Shown piece by piece: positions 17,181 to 27,983 of a DNA stretch of 57,580 nt. Source of the stretch: Actinophytocola sp. Its GTDB lineage: Bacteria > Actinomycetota > Actinomycetes > Mycobacteriales > Pseudonocardiaceae. The notes under the pieces were generated by a model. The model was not told the DNA's origin and did no database searches. It was given only the letters and a program-made list of their open reading frames with translations. Position 1 is the first letter of the stretch. Each line of letters starts with the position of its first letter. A program made the position numbers and the translations under genes. Where the stretch lies: assembly GCA_009377385.1 (NCBI GenBank), contig WHUD01000012.1, forward strand, positions 1 to 57,580. Direction: 5' to 3'.

Positions 17181-18713
17181 CTAGGCCTGCTGCTCCACCG
17201 GCTCGGCGTGGTCCGCACGGGACGCCGTCCGCGCGCCGATGAACGCCGCAAGCACCGCACCGGCGACGCACACGAACGCCGTGATGGCGAAGATCTCGGT
17301 GTACTGCGTGAGCAGCGCCTCGGTGACCTGCCGCCGGTACTCCAACTCCGCTCGCGCGGCCTCCCGCTTCGACATGCCGAACGTGATCGGCAGCGGCACC
17401 TCGGCCATCAGTGTGTTGAAACGGTGCAGCCCCCACGCCGACAGCGCGGCGACGCCGACCAGCATCCCGGTCATCCGCGCGACGACCACCGTCGCGGATG
17501 CGATGCCGTGCTGCGCGGCTGGCACCACTCGCAGGACCGCGGCGGAGATCGGCGCGATGACAAGCCCGAGCCCTAGCCCGACGATCGCCAGGTCGGTGTC
17601 GAGCACAGGCAGCGAGACGACGCCAAGGTCGTGCCGCGCGACGAGCGGATCGGCGGGCCAGGCGGACAGCAACCAGAACCCGACGGCGGCGAGCAGCATC
17701 CCGCCGACGGCGACCCAGCGCTCCCCGAACCGGCCGGCCATTACCCCGCCGAGCACCGCCCCGATCGGCAGGGCGATGAGAAACCGCAGCAGCAGTTCGA
17801 TCGCGCCGGCGTCGTCGCGGCCGAGCAACGACTGCGCGAACAGGTCGACGTCGACCAGCGTCACCATCAGTCCCGCACCCGCCGCGGCGCTCACGCCCAG
17901 CGCGGCGAAGAACGGCCGCAGCCACACGCCGGTGGTGTCGATCAGCCGCACCCGCACACGCTTCTCCCAGACGACGAACGCCACCAGTGCGACCGCCGCA
18001 CCGGCCAGCAGCCACGGCCCGCTCTCCGGCAACACCCGCTTGCCTGGCTCCGGGTTGTAGAGGCCGATCACGACCAGCCCGAGCGTGACCGCAAGCAGCA
18101 GCCCGCCAACGACGTCGACCTTCCCGCGCCCGTGCGCTCCCCTGGTCGGCAGCGCGAGGTGCACCGCGACCATGGCGAGCACGGCCAGCGGCACGTTCAC
18201 CCAGAACACGCCCCGCCAGCCGGCGACGGCGGCGAGCAGCACGCCGTAGAGCGGGCCGATCACGCTGCCGAGTTCCTGCGCCGCGCCGACCCCGCCGAGC
18301 ACGCTGGCCCTGCGGCGCTGCGCGAACAGGTCGGCGGCGAGCGCCATGGTCACCGGCAGCAGCGCGCCGCTGGCGACGCCCTGCACCACCCTGCCCGCGA
18401 CCAACACGTCGACGTCGCTGGCCAGAGCGGTGACGGCGGACCCTGCCGCGAAGCCGAACAGGCACGTTTGCAGCAGCATCTTGCGACCGAAACGGTCGGA
18501 GGCCTGCCCGAGCAGCGGCATCGCGGCGACGTAGCCGAGCAGGTAGCCGGTGACGACCGGGGTGAGCCGCTCCAGCCGGTTGATCGGGATGCTCAGGTCC
18601 TCGATGATCTGCCGGAACAGCGCGATGACGACGTAGGTGTCGAGCGCACCAAGCAGGACGGCGAGCCCACCAGCCCCGATCGCGCTCAGCCGCGCGCCCC
18701 GGGTCAGCGTCAT
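17181..18713 (-). CDS. MFS exporter, P55-like partner of LprG
   Basis: A 510-residue major-facilitator protein with about 14 membrane segments (DHA2-type), including [14 protein letters not shown] in the first helix, [11 protein letters not shown] in the loop between helices 2 and 3, and [11 protein letters not shown]. Its start overlaps the lprG stop (ATGA). In mycobacteria the P55 transporter (about 518 residues) is encoded with the lipoprotein LprG, and the two move triacylated glycolipids or triacylglycerol to the outer envelope. Gene order, overlap and lengths match. I infer the same role; drug export seen in P55 mutants may be secondary. Confidence 0.85.
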   Translation of the reverse strand: MTLTRGARLSAIGAGGLAVLLGALDTYVVIALFRQIIEDLSIPINRLERLTPVVTGYLLGYVAAMPLLGQASDRFGRKMLLQTCLFGFAAGSAVTALASDVDVLVAGRVVQGVASGALLPVTMALAADLFAQRRRASVLGGVGAAQELGSVIGPLYGVLLAAVAGWRGVFWVNVPLAVLAMVAVHLALPTRGAHGRGKVDVVGGLLLAVTLGLVVIGLYNPEPGKRVLPESGPWLLAGAAVALVAFVVWEKRVRVRLIDTTGVWLRPFFAALGVSAAAGAGLMVTLVDVDLFAQSLLGRDDAGAIELLLRFLIALPIGAVLGGVMAGRFGERWVAVGGMLLAAVGFWLLSAWPADPLVARHDLGVVSLPVLDTDLAIVGLGLGLVIAPISAAVLRVVPAAQHGIASATVVVARMTGMLVGVAALSAWGLHRFNTLMAEVPLPITFGMSKREAARAELEYRRQVTEALLTQYTEIFAITAFVCVAGAVLAAFIGARTASRADHAEPVEQQA

Positions 18714-19414
18714 TTCGGCGGTGCGACCGCGACCGGCTCGTTGACGTCGGACAGCGTCACGGTCACCGTGCCGCCCTCACCGCCGCCACCGGGGAACTTC
18801 GCCGCCGCCTTGACCGGCTGGTTGCCGTTCTCCTTGCTGACCCACAGCGTGACGTCGACGTCGCTCTTCGCGCTTGGAACGAGGCCAGCGATGTCGTCCT
18901 TGGTCGCGGTGCCGGTGATCTTGTAGGTGGCGGTGCCGTTGACGTCTTCCTCCGCGACGGTCGTTGGGCCGGAGAGGTTGCGGATCAGCTTGGCGACGCC
19001 CCGTTCCGGATCGAGCACGGCTGAGAAGTCGTAGACCAGCTTGGCCTGCGACTCCGGGATCTCCTGGTAGTTGCCGCCGCCGGTGTTGAGGTACAGCGTG
19101 CCGTCAGTGAGCACGAACTCCGCCTCGGCGGCGGCGCCGAACGCGGTGATGACCGCCGTGCCCTTGGCGGCGACGTCCTGGCCTTTCATGCTCAGGTCGC
19201 CGTCGATGCTCTCGACGCCGAAGCCGGGCACGGTGCCGTTGACGTCGACGGCGAAGTGAGTGCTGGTGATCCCTGCTGCCGTATTCGCCGAGTTCTCGAC
19301 GAGCTGCCTCGCTGGCGGCAGTGAGTCCCCCTGCTCGGTGTCCTCGCCTGAGCAGGCGGGAAGCACCGCGATGAGCGCAGCGAGCACGGCAAGTGAGCAT
19401 CGACGCGCAAACAT
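18710..19414 (-). CDS. lprG: LppX/LprAFG-family lipoprotein (LprG-like)
   Basis: A 234-residue secreted lipoprotein with a signal peptide, a lipobox AVLPAC (lipid-anchored Cys21), and a soluble LppX_LprAFG domain ([43 protein letters not shown]-like [32 protein letters not shown]). The fold is a lipid-binding half-barrel that carries acylated glycolipids. The ATG at 19414 has TACGAT 6 bases before it and is probably leaderless. It forms a two-gene operon with the P55-like exporter. Confidence 0.88.
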   Translation of the reverse strand: MFARRCSLAVLAALIAVLPACSGEDTEQGDSLPPARQLVENSANTAAGITSTHFAVDVNGTVPGFGVESIDGDLSMKGQDVAAKGTAVITAFGAAAEAEFVLTDGTLYLNTGGGNYQEIPESQAKLVYDFSAVLDPERGVAKLIRNLSGPTTVAEEDVNGTATYKITGTATKDDIAGLVPSAKSDVDVTLWVSKENGNQPVKAAAKFPGGGGEGGTVTVTLSDVNEPVAVAPPK

Positions 19415-19603
19415 ATCCGCATCGTACGCGCGGCGCTGTGGCCGACTGCGCTGGCCGAGGCATCGGGCGGTCCCGCGAGCGACTCATGCACGCGAGGTGT
19501 CGGCCTCCACCCGCTCAGTGCCAATCGAGCCGGGCGAATCGGGCACGGAATGGCGCTGAGTGGGTGGAGGCGACGTCGACGTCGGGAACGGGGGACACGG
19601 CGC

Positions 19604-22168
19604 CTAGAGCTCACCTACATCGGTCACGCGGACGACGGCGCTGCCCGCCTCGTCGGACGCCGCGAGGTCGACCTCCGCCGAGATCGCCCAGTCGTGGTTG
19701 CCCTCCGGGTCGGCGAGCACCTGGCGCACCCGCCACACCCGAGCGTCGGCCTCAGGACGAGCCGCAGTGTCGGTTTCGGCCTCGATGCGGAACAGCGCGG
19801 GGCCGCGCGCGTCCTGGCCGATGCCGATCTCGTCGTACTCGGCGAAGTACCCGTCCAGCGCGTCCGCCCACGCCTCGGAGTCCCAGCCGTCCTCGCCGTC
19901 CAGCTCGCCCAGCGTCTCGTAGTCCTCCCGTGCGGCAAGCTCGACGCGGCGGAACAGCTCGTTGCGCACCAGCACCCGGAACGCCCGCTCGTTGCCGGTG
20001 ACCGGGCGCGGCGCGTGCAACTCGGGCCTGCTGGTCGGCACCTCCTCTTCGTCGGGGTGCCGGAGCGCCTCCCACTCGTCCAGCAGACTGGAGTCGACCT
20101 GCCGCACCAGCTCGCCTAGCCACTCGATCAGGTCAAGCAGGGGCTCGGTCTTGGCCTCGTCCGGCACGGTGTGGCGCAGTGAGTCGTACACGTCGGTGAG
20201 GTAGCGCAGGACCAGTCCCTCCGAACGGGCGATGCGGTAGTAGCCGACGTACTCGACGAAGTTCATCGCGCGCTCGTACATGTCGCGCACGACCGACTTC
20301 GGCGACGGCCAGGTGTCGACCACCCACGGATGCCCCTGCCGGTAGGTCTCGAACGCCGCCTCGATCATCTCCTCGAGCGGCTTCGGGTAGGTGACGTCCT
20401 CGAGCAGCTCCATGCGCTCGTCGTAGTCCATGCCATCGGCCTTCATCGCCGAGACGGCCTCACCGCGCGCCAGGAACTGCTGCTGCGACAGCACGGGACG
20501 CGGATCATCCACCGTGGACTCGATGACGGACACGACGTCCAGCGCGTAGGACGGTGACTCCACGTCGAGCAGCTCGATCGCGGCCAGCGCGAACGGCGAC
20601 AGCGGTTGGTTCAGCGCGAAGTCGAACTGCAGGTCAACGGTCAGCCGCGCCGTCCTGCCGTGCTCGTCCGGCTCGGCCAGCTCCTCGACGACGCCAGCGG
20701 TTCGCAGCGCCCGGTAGATCGCGATGGCGCGCAGGATGAGCTTGCGCTGCCGGTCGCGCGGCTCGTGGTTGTCCTCGAGCAGCCGCCGCATAGCGGCAAA
20801 CGCGTTGCCAGGGCGGCCGATGACGTTGAGCAACATCGAGTGGCTGACCTCGAAGCTGGACACAAGCGGCTCCGGCAGCGACTCGATCAACCGCTGGTAG
20901 GTCGACTCGGTCCAGTTGACGAACCCCTCCGGCGCCTTCTTGCGCACGATCTTGCGCTTCTTCTTCGGGTCGTCGCCCGCCTTGGCCAGCGCCTTGGCGT
21001 TCTCCACAACGTGCTCGGGCGCCTGCACCACGACGTAGCCGTCGGTGTCGTAGCCCGCGCGGCCTGCGCGCCCGGCGATCTGGTGGAACTCGCGTGCCTT
21101 GAGGTGTCGCTGCCGAGTCCCGTCGAACTTGGTCAGCGCGGTGAGCACCACGGTGCGGATCGGCACGTTGATGCCGACGCCGAGAGTGTCGGTCCCGCAG
21201 ATCACCTTGAGCAGCCCAGCCTGCGCGAGCTGCTCAACAAGGCGTCGGTACTTCGGCAGCATCCCGGCGTGGTGGACGCCGATGCCGTGGCGCACCAGCC
21301 GCGATAGCGTCTTGCCGAAGCCCTTTGTGAACCGGAAGTCGCCGATGGCATCCGCGATGGCGGCCTTCTCCGCCTTGCTGCAGACGTTGATGCTCATGAG
21401 CGACTGCGCCCGCTCGACGGCGGCGGCCTGCGCGAAGTGCACCACGTAGACCGGGGCCTGCCCGCCATGCAGCAGCTCCTCGATGGTCTCGTGCAGCGGC
21501 GTCATGGCGTAGCGGTAGGTCAGCGGCACCGGGCGGTCAGCAGAGGTCACCACCGCCGTGGACCGGCCGGTGCGCTGGGTGAGGTCCTTCTCGAAGAAGG
21601 AGATGTCGCCCAGCGTGGCCGACATCAGCACGAACTGCGCGTCAGGCAGCTCAAGCAACGGCACCTGCCACGCCCAGCCCCTGTCCGGCTCGGCGTAGAA
21701 GTGGAACTCGTCCATGACGACTTGTCCGACGTCCGCGTCCCGGCCGGTTCGCAGCGCGATGTTGGCCAGGATCTCCGCGGTGCAGCAGATGATCGGGGCG
21801 TCGGGGTTGACGGCGGAGTCGCCGGTCATCATGCCGACCGCCTCGGTGCCGAACACCTCGACCAGCGAGAAGAACTTCTCCGACACCAGCGCCTTGATCG
21901 GGGCGGTGTAGTAGGAACGTCGACCGTCGGCGAGTGCGGCGAAATGAGCCCCCATCGCCACAAGACTCTTGCCGGAGCCGGTCGGCGTCGACAAGATCAC
22001 GTTCGCGCTGGACACGATCTCGATGAGCGCTTCCTCCTGCGCGGAGTACAGCGAAAACCCCTTGTCAGCGGCCCAGGTCGAGAAGGCGTCGAACAGGGCA
22101 TCGGGGTCGGTTTCGCCCGGCAAGGCGTCACGCAGCGTGGCCGTGGCGGAAGTTCGGGAAGCAGTCAT
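19604..22168 (-). CDS. DEAD/DEAH-box helicase with DUF3516 C-terminal domain
   Basis: An 854-residue Ski2-like superfamily 2 helicase. Motif I is STPTGSGKS (about residue 65), motif Ia is APIKALVSEKF, motif II is the DEFH variant VMDEFHFYAEPDRG, motif III is MSATL, and the second RecA domain ends with QIAGRAGRAGYD. A charged KKKRKIVRKKAPEGF segment leads into a long DUF3516 domain (about 430-854) with GMDYDERMELLEDVTYP and YVEYVGYYRIARSEGL-like stretches. The role in RNA or DNA metabolism is not settled for this actinobacterial family. The ATG at 22168 is preferred, and one at 22186 is possible. The gene is divergent from the next gene. Confidence 0.9.
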   Translation of the reverse strand: MTASRTSATATLRDALPGETDPDALFDAFSTWAADKGFSLYSAQEEALIEIVSSANVILSTPTGSGKSLVAMGAHFAALADGRRSYYTAPIKALVSEKFFSLVEVFGTEAVGMMTGDSAVNPDAPIICCTAEILANIALRTGRDADVGQVVMDEFHFYAEPDRGWAWQVPLLELPDAQFVLMSATLGDISFFEKDLTQRTGRSTAVVTSADRPVPLTYRYAMTPLHETIEELLHGGQAPVYVVHFAQAAAVERAQSLMSINVCSKAEKAAIADAIGDFRFTKGFGKTLSRLVRHGIGVHHAGMLPKYRRLVEQLAQAGLLKVICGTDTLGVGINVPIRTVVLTALTKFDGTRQRHLKAREFHQIAGRAGRAGYDTDGYVVVQAPEHVVENAKALAKAGDDPKKKRKIVRKKAPEGFVNWTESTYQRLIESLPEPLVSSFEVSHSMLLNVIGRPGNAFAAMRRLLEDNHEPRDRQRKLILRAIAIYRALRTAGVVEELAEPDEHGRTARLTVDLQFDFALNQPLSPFALAAIELLDVESPSYALDVVSVIESTVDDPRPVLSQQQFLARGEAVSAMKADGMDYDERMELLEDVTYPKPLEEMIEAAFETYRQGHPWVVDTWPSPKSVVRDMYERAMNFVEYVGYYRIARSEGLVLRYLTDVYDSLRHTVPDEAKTEPLLDLIEWLGELVRQVDSSLLDEWEALRHPDEEEVPTSRPELHAPRPVTGNERAFRVLVRNELFRRVELAAREDYETLGELDGEDGWDSEAWADALDGYFAEYDEIGIGQDARGPALFRIEAETDTAARPEADARVWRVRQVLADPEGNHDWAISAEVDLAASDEAGSAVVRVTDVGEL

Positions 22169-22357
22169 CAGCACTAAGGGTGCCATTGGAGTGCGGCCAT
22201 TCGAGCGGCACTCCTACCACGATCGGTGCCGTTTACCATCCGCACGCTCACGTTTTGCCGACACCGGCATCGCCCTCCGGCCGGGAAACCCGTAGGCTGC
22301 GCGTGCGCGTTAACCCTATACGTGTACAGGTCGTATGGCTGTTCAGCGGAGGATGCA

Positions 22358-23596
22358 GTGGCAACCGACATCATCCCGATCGAACTCGGGCTGCCCCAAG
22401 GCGATCTCGTCACCCTGTGGGCGCCCCGATGGCGAGAGGACGGCGAAGAGTGGGAGGCCTTCCTCGGCGACGAGGAAGACCTGTTCGCGTTCCCCGACGC
22501 GGCGCACCTCGCGGCCTACGTGCGCACGGCGGACCAGCACGATCTCGTCGACCACCCGTCGTGGAACATCGTGCCCGCGCTCAACGTGCCCGAGCTGATA
22601 CCGGACGACGACCACTCCTACGACCTGGTCGGCGTTCCCGAGCTGGTCGCGGAGGAGCCGGACTCGTGGACCATCGGCGAGCTCGCCGAGATCATCGGCA
22701 TCGTGCGCTCGCTCGCCGACGTCTGCGAGCTGGACGAGGTGCACGAGGTGCTCGACGCGCACGAGGGCTTCTCCTTGCTGCACCAGGGCAGGCTGCCGTT
22801 CACCGGGCGCGAGGGCGGCAAGCTGTGGGACGACCTCACAGCAGCGGTCTCCGAGAAGTGGGACACCGTCCTTGACGCCATCGACGAGCTGGTGACCGTG
22901 CCCGAGATCGACAAGGCCACCCTCGACGAGACCGCGGAGGAGCTGGCCGCGTTCCACGAGGAGTCGGCGGAGTCGGAGGCCGGTGTCGACAAGGAGGGCA
23001 CCCGCGCAGGCAGCGAGGACGTCGATGACGACGCCCCTACCGGCTTCTGGGGCGAGGTCGGCATCGACCCGATCAAGATCGTCACCGCCAACAACGAGTA
23101 CTTCAGCCTGCGCTGCTACCTGGACGACGAGCCGATCTTCCTCGGCACCGACGGCAGGATCGACGTCTTCACATCGGCGCGGGCGCTCGCCAGGCAGCTC
23201 GCCGACGCAGGTGAGCTCGGCAGCAATGACCTCGCCGAGATGCCGACATGGCCCGACGTCGTCTCCCAAGCCACCACCGGTGACCTCGACGTCGATGTCA
23301 CCGACGTCAACACCTACGTGCTCGCCGGGCTCGACGAGGACATCACCGACGGGCCGGAGGCCATCGACCCGAACCAGCTCGACCTCGCCGTCGAGCTGCT
23401 GACCGACGTCGCCGACTGGGCAGGCGACGACAGCGTCAACGACGCGCTCGTCGAGTCGGAGCGGCTTGGCTGGCTGGCGTCGTTCGTACTCAAGCCGGAC
23501 CTGAACCGACTGGAGCCGAGCCCGCCGTTCGACGAGGAGCTGGCCGCGTGGCAGAAGCTGGTCAACGACCTTGAGGACCGGTTCCGGGTCCATTGA
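22358..23596 (+). CDS. Conserved acidic actinobacterial protein, often annotated primosomal protein
   Basis: A 412-residue, strongly acidic cytoplasmic protein. It starts ATDIIPIELGLPQGDLVTLW, has a poorly ordered acidic middle (AAFHEESAESEAGVDKEG) and a conserved second half (FWGEVGIDPIKIVTANNEYF, SLRCYLDDEPIFLGTDGRID, FTSARALARQLAD). The GTG at 22358 follows GGAGG at ideal spacing. Homologues are widespread in actinobacteria and often carry the name primosomal protein without direct proof. No enzymatic motif is visible. It is divergent from the helicase gene, so a shared promoter region is likely. Confidence 0.8.
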   Translation: MATDIIPIELGLPQGDLVTLWAPRWREDGEEWEAFLGDEEDLFAFPDAAHLAAYVRTADQHDLVDHPSWNIVPALNVPELIPDDDHSYDLVGVPELVAEEPDSWTIGELAEIIGIVRSLADVCELDEVHEVLDAHEGFSLLHQGRLPFTGREGGKLWDDLTAAVSEKWDTVLDAIDELVTVPEIDKATLDETAEELAAFHEESAESEAGVDKEGTRAGSEDVDDDAPTGFWGEVGIDPIKIVTANNEYFSLRCYLDDEPIFLGTDGRIDVFTSARALARQLADAGELGSNDLAEMPTWPDVVSQATTGDLDVDVTDVNTYVLAGLDEDITDGPEAIDPNQLDLAVELLTDVADWAGDDSVNDALVESERLGWLASFVLKPDLNRLEPSPPFDEELAAWQKLVNDLEDRFRVH

Positions 23597-23854
23597 TCGT
23601 GGGATCTTGACCGCGACTATGACTCCGTTGTACCTTGCGTCACCCGCACTGTGCGGTCGGTGATCTTCACGACTTCGGCCCGCACCGACCTCACCCTTAG
23701 GTGCAGGTTCAGCGTCGTTGTCCCTCGCCGTTGGGCCAAACGGCTGACCAGGGAATGCGCGACACACCTGGGGGTGCCACAGAACGCCACACGACTATGG
23801 CTAAGCTCTCACTCACTCCTCCTCACCCCAACCGTGCCGACGAAGGTCAATGCC

Positions 23855-24922
23855 GTGACTGAAAACTCCATTGCCCCGTCTTTCGACCGGATGCGCAACA
23901 TGCTCGTGCGTGCGGCCGAAGTCCGGGAGAGCGAACAGCAGCAGGTCTTCGACGCCCTCGATGACATCTACGCGAGGTTGTCGCCCGTCGAATCGCTCGG
24001 CGCCGTGCGTAAGCGCCTGTCAGAGCTGCCAGACCGCACCGAGGTCGGCGTGCTCGCCGAGCGCATCGACGAGACCATGTCCCGCCTGGAAGCCCAGGAC
24101 AAGGCCATGGCGGCGATCGCGCAAGCCGTCGACGGCATCGTCGACAAGCTCGCCAAGCCCTTCGCCGAGCTCGGCGGACGCCTCGACGGCGTCGCTGGCA
24201 AGTTCGAAGGCGTCGCAGGCCGCATGGACGGCCTCGAGGACAAGCTGCAGAACATCCACCGCAGGCTCGACGAGCTCGAGATCCACCTCGACAAGCAGGA
24301 CAGCAGGCTGGAGAGCATCCCGAGCGCGGTGCACGGCCCCGTCCGCGAGCGGGTCGACACCGCGGAGGCCGCGTTGCGCGAGCGCATCGATGCCTTCGAC
24401 GCCGAAGCCAAGCAGCGGACAACCGAGTCCGAGGCCACCTTCCGCGACCAGCTCAGCGAGGCCGAGGCCACCCTGCGGGAGCGCATCCGCGAGGCGACGA
24501 CGAAGCTCGACGCCTCAGAGACGCTCAGCTCGATGACCGACAAGGTCGACCTGCTCACCGTCAGCCTCGAAGAGCTGGACTCGCGCATCAACAAGGTCGA
24601 GGAAGGCATGTCGACGCGCTTCGGCGACCTCGATGGCGTCTTCAAGGCCCGCATCGCTGGTGTCGAGGGCGTCCTCGGCGAGCGGCCGGACGCCGACGCG
24701 GTTAACTCGATCGTGCGTAAGAGCAACGAGGAGTCCGAGCGCCGCATCGGCGGTCAGCTCGACGAGGCGATGGCGACGTTCGCCGAGCTGATGCTCGGCG
24801 GTGGTCCGCAGCAGGTGACGCAGCCCGCGCCGCCGCCGCGCCAGCCGCGTCGCACCCGCACCAACAACCGTGCCCGCAACGGCACGAAGAAGGAAGACAC
24901 CGCAGACGTCTCAGGCGACTGA
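23855..24922 (+). CDS. Long coiled-coil protein of unknown function with a basic tail
   Basis: A 355-residue protein made almost wholly of heptad-like helix (VRESEQQQVFDALDDIYARL, LDGVAGKFEGVAGRMDGLED, LDELEIHLDKQDSRLESI) from about residue 15 to 310. A tail rich in Pro, Arg and Asn follows (PAPPPRQPRRTRTNNRARNG). There is no signal peptide or membrane helix. It may act as a cytoplasmic scaffold or nucleoid-associated protein, since the basic tail could bind nucleic acid. The GTG at 23855 has GAAGGT 8 bases before it. Its last 12 bases overlap the convergent deoA gene. The function is unknown. Confidence 0.75.
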   Translation: MTENSIAPSFDRMRNMLVRAAEVRESEQQQVFDALDDIYARLSPVESLGAVRKRLSELPDRTEVGVLAERIDETMSRLEAQDKAMAAIAQAVDGIVDKLAKPFAELGGRLDGVAGKFEGVAGRMDGLEDKLQNIHRRLDELEIHLDKQDSRLESIPSAVHGPVRERVDTAEAALRERIDAFDAEAKQRTTESEATFRDQLSEAEATLRERIREATTKLDASETLSSMTDKVDLLTVSLEELDSRINKVEEGMSTRFGDLDGVFKARIAGVEGVLGERPDADAVNSIVRKSNEESERRIGGQLDEAMATFAELMLGGGPQQVTQPAPPPRQPRRTRTNNRARNGTKKEDTADVSGD

Positions 24923-26206
24923 CGACGTCCGGAGCACGTCGAGCACCAGCGGCCCCGGCTCCGGCGCGGACTCCGCGATGCGGATGCCGTCCGACAGCGC
25001 CGCGACGGCGGCGGGCACGGTGCCGGGGGTGTCGGTGTGCAGCTCCGCCAGCGGCTGGCCCGCCACGACCCGATCGCCGGGGCGCGCGAACAGCCGCACG
25101 CCAGCCGCGTACTGCACCGGTTCGCCCGGCGCGGACCGGCCGGCGCCGAGCCGCCAGGCCGCCATGCCGACGGCGAGCGCGTCCAGCTCGGCCAGCACGC
25201 CGTCCCGTTCGGCCTCGACCACGTGCCGGTGCGCTGGCTCAGGCAGCGGCGCGCCGGGGTCGCCGCCCTGCGCGCGGATCATCGCGCACCACGCCTCGTA
25301 CGCCTTGCCGGAGGCCAGCACCTCGGCGGGGTCGACCTCGGTCACGCCAGCCAGCGAGAGCATCTCCCGCGCCAGGACCAGCGTCAGCTCAACCACGTCC
25401 GGCGGCCCGCCGCCGCGCAGGACGTCCACCGCCTCGGCGACCTCGACGGCGTTGCCCGCCGTCAACCCGAGCGGACGGGACATGTCGGTCAGCACCGCCG
25501 CCATCGCGACCCCATGCGAGCGGCCGATGCCGATCATCGTGCGGGCCAGCTCCACGGCGTCCTCGCGCGTCTTCATGAACGCACCGGAGCCGACCTTGAC
25601 GTCGAGCACAAGCGACTGCGGTCCCGCCGCGATCTTCTTGCTCATGATGGAGCTGGCGATCAGCGGGATGGATTCAACCGTTCCGGTGACATCGCGGAGT
25701 GCGTAGAGCTTCCGATCCGCCGGAGCCAGAGCAGTGCTCGCAGCCGCGACCACTGCTCCGACTTCGGTCAGCTGCTCCACCATCGCGGCGGTCGACAGGT
25801 CGGCCCGCCAGCCGGGGATGGACTCCAGTTTGTCCAGCGTGCCGCCGGTGTGCCCGAGCCCGCGCCCGGACAACTGCGGCACTGCTGCCCCGCACGCGGC
25901 TACCAGCGGCGCGAGCACCAGCGTGATCTTGTCGCCGACGCCTCCGGTGGAGTGCTTGTCCACGGTGGGCATGCCGACGTCGAGGCGCAGCGTCTCCCCC
26001 GAGTCGATCATCGCGGCCGTCCAGCGGGCGATCTCGTCGCCGTCCATGCCGCGCAGCAGGATCGCCATCGCCAAGGCCGCCATCTGTTCCTCGGCGACGA
26101 CGCCGCGCGTGTAGGCGTCCACCACCCAGTCGATCTGCACGTCGGACAGCCGCCCGCCGTCCCGCTTGGCGCGGATGACGTCGACGGCAGCGAACGGTTC
26201 AGCCAT
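24911..26206 (-). CDS. deoA: Thymidine phosphorylase (DeoA)
   Basis: DeoA cleaves thymidine or deoxyuridine with phosphate to the base and deoxyribose-1-phosphate. The 431 residues show the family signature VDKHSTGGVGDKITLVLAPL (about 85-104), SGRGLGHTGGTLDKLESIPG, LDVKVGSGAFMKT and the C-terminal alpha/beta domain with FARPGDRVVAGQPL. The ATG at 26206 follows GGAGGT; a GTG two codons earlier is possible. It follows cdd with a repeat element between them. Its product feeds deoC (10.5 kb) after mutase action. Confidence 0.95.
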   Translation of the reverse strand: MAEPFAAVDVIRAKRDGGRLSDVQIDWVVDAYTRGVVAEEQMAALAMAILLRGMDGDEIARWTAAMIDSGETLRLDVGMPTVDKHSTGGVGDKITLVLAPLVAACGAAVPQLSGRGLGHTGGTLDKLESIPGWRADLSTAAMVEQLTEVGAVVAAASTALAPADRKLYALRDVTGTVESIPLIASSIMSKKIAAGPQSLVLDVKVGSGAFMKTREDAVELARTMIGIGRSHGVAMAAVLTDMSRPLGLTAGNAVEVAEAVDVLRGGGPPDVVELTLVLAREMLSLAGVTEVDPAEVLASGKAYEAWCAMIRAQGGDPGAPLPEPAHRHVVEAERDGVLAELDALAVGMAAWRLGAGRSAPGEPVQYAAGVRLFARPGDRVVAGQPLAELHTDTPGTVPAAVAALSDGIRIAESAPEPGPLVLDVLRTSSVA

Positions 26207-26225
26207 ACCCACCTCCGGCGGCCGC

Positions 26226-26304
26226 GCTGAATGACGCCTTCCCTGCGCCCAGTGCAGCGAAAGCGTCTTTCACCGCACCTAACGCACCGAAAGCGTCATT
26301 CAGC
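26226..26304. repeat. Palindromic tandem repeat between cdd and deoA (class C)
   Basis: GCTGAATGACGC (26226-26237) and its exact reverse complement (26293-26304) flank inner units of the same type (GAAAGCGTCTTTC near 26258-26270, itself a palindrome). Units repeat every 18-22 bases with core GAAAGCGTC. The element fills the gap inside the nucleoside operon and could fold into a branched hairpin that tunes deoA expression relative to cdd. Confidence 0.75.
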
Positions 26305-26308
26305 ACAG

Positions 26309-26698
26309 TCACGGCAGGTCCTCCGGACCGAAGGCGTCCGGCAGGACGTCGGACATCGGCAGCACGCCGCGCGAGGTGTCGACAAGGCACGACGAGCCGC
26401 CGAGCTCGTACAGGATCTGGCGGCACCGGCCGCACGGCATCAGCAGTTCGCCGTCGCCGCTGCGGCAGGCCACCGCCACCAGCCGTCCCCCACCGGTCAG
26501 CCGCAACTGACCGGCCAGCGTGCATTCGGCGCACAGGCCGACGCCGTAGGAGGCGTTCTCGACATTGCAGCCTGTCACCACCCGGCCGTCGTCGACCAGC
26601 GCCGCCGCGCCGACCCGCAGCCCCGAGTACGGGCAATACGCACTCGCCGCCGCAGTCACCGCAGCCTCCCGCAGCGCGGGCCAGTCCACCGCCGTCAT
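26309..26698 (-). CDS. cdd: Cytidine deaminase (Cdd)
   Basis: Cdd deaminates cytidine and deoxycytidine to uridine and deoxyuridine. The 129-residue homotetrameric form has YCPYSGLRVGAA, GCNVENASYGVGLCAECT with zinc ligand Cys56 and catalytic Glu58, and PCGRCRQIL with ligands Cys89 and Cys92. Its ATG overlaps the permease stop (ATGA), so it is made together with the nucleoside transporter. Its uridine product would feed the phosphorylase and upp. Confidence 0.95.
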   Translation of the reverse strand: MTAVDWPALREAAVTAAASAYCPYSGLRVGAAALVDDGRVVTGCNVENASYGVGLCAECTLAGQLRLTGGGRLVAVACRSGDGELLMPCGRCRQILYELGGSSCLVDTSRGVLPMSDVLPDAFGPEDLP

Positions 26699-27983
26699 GA
26701 CTTGATGTAGGGCTGGCCGTTGAACGCAGGCGGCCGGATCCGCCCGACAAGACCGGCCACCGCGAAAATCGTCAGCAGGTACGGCGCCATCAGCATGAAC
26801 TCACTCGGGATCGGCGAGCCGATGATGCCCAGCACGCTCTGCAGGTTGTTGGCGAAACCGAACAGCAGCGCGGCGAACACCGCGCCGATCGGCGTCCACC
26901 GGCCCATGATCATGGCGGCGAGCGCGATGAACCCCGCACCAGCCGTCATCTCGGGGCTGAACAGCCCGACGGCGCCCAGCGTGAAGTACGCCCCACCGAG
27001 CCCGGCGAGCGCACCGCCGAGCAGCACGTTGCGGAACCGCACCGTGTTCACCCCGATGCCAGCGGTATCGGCCGCCTCGGGATGCTCGCCGACCGCCCGC
27101 ACCCGGAGCCCCCACCGAGTGCGGAACAGCGCGATATGTGCCAGCACCACCACGACGTACATGATGTAGACGATGATCGTCTGATGGAACAGCACCGGCC
27201 CGATCACCGGAATCTCACTCAGTACGGGGATCTTCAGCCGGGGAAACCTGCCCGGCGAGTTCCAGGTGTCCTTCAGCGGGCTGAGCAGCCTGCTGTACAG
27301 GAAGTTCGTCACGCCGATGACCAGCACGTTCAGCACGACGCCGACGATGATCTGGTTGACGAAGTAACGCACGGTGAACACCGCGAGCACCCACGCCACC
27401 GCGAGCCCCGCAAGTGGCGCGGCGATCAGCCCGACCCACACGTTGCCGACCAGCGAGGCGGCGACGCCGGACAGGAACGCCCCGGCGAGCAGCTGCCCCT
27501 CAATGGCGATGTTGATGACGCCGGTGCGCTCACCCATCATCCCGCACAGCGCGCCGAAGATCAGCGGCACCGAGAGCGCGAGCGTGCCCTGCAACGCCGA
27601 CGTCAGCGAGATCTCCGATCCGGCGACGGCCCAGGTCAGGAACGACAGCACGAAGGCGACGCCGAACGTGATCGACAGCCACAGCGGCACCCTGCGGCCC
27701 AGGTACGTCTGCCACGCCGCGTAGGCCGCGATACCCAGGCACACCAGGGCGAGCAGGGTCGCGGCCAGCTTCGACGGCACTGAGATCGGCGCGAGCTGGA
27801 TGGCGTCGTCGGTCAGCGAGAGTCCGAACGTGCTCGCCCGACCGCCGTCCGGCAGGATGCCGAAGACGACAAGGGCGAGCAGCCCGAACAGGCCGAACAT
27901 GATCGGCGTGCGCCAGTGCCGCGTGAGCGCGACGGCGGGCTGGGCGTCAGCGCTCTCGGCAGGACGGGTAGCAAGCTCAGTCC

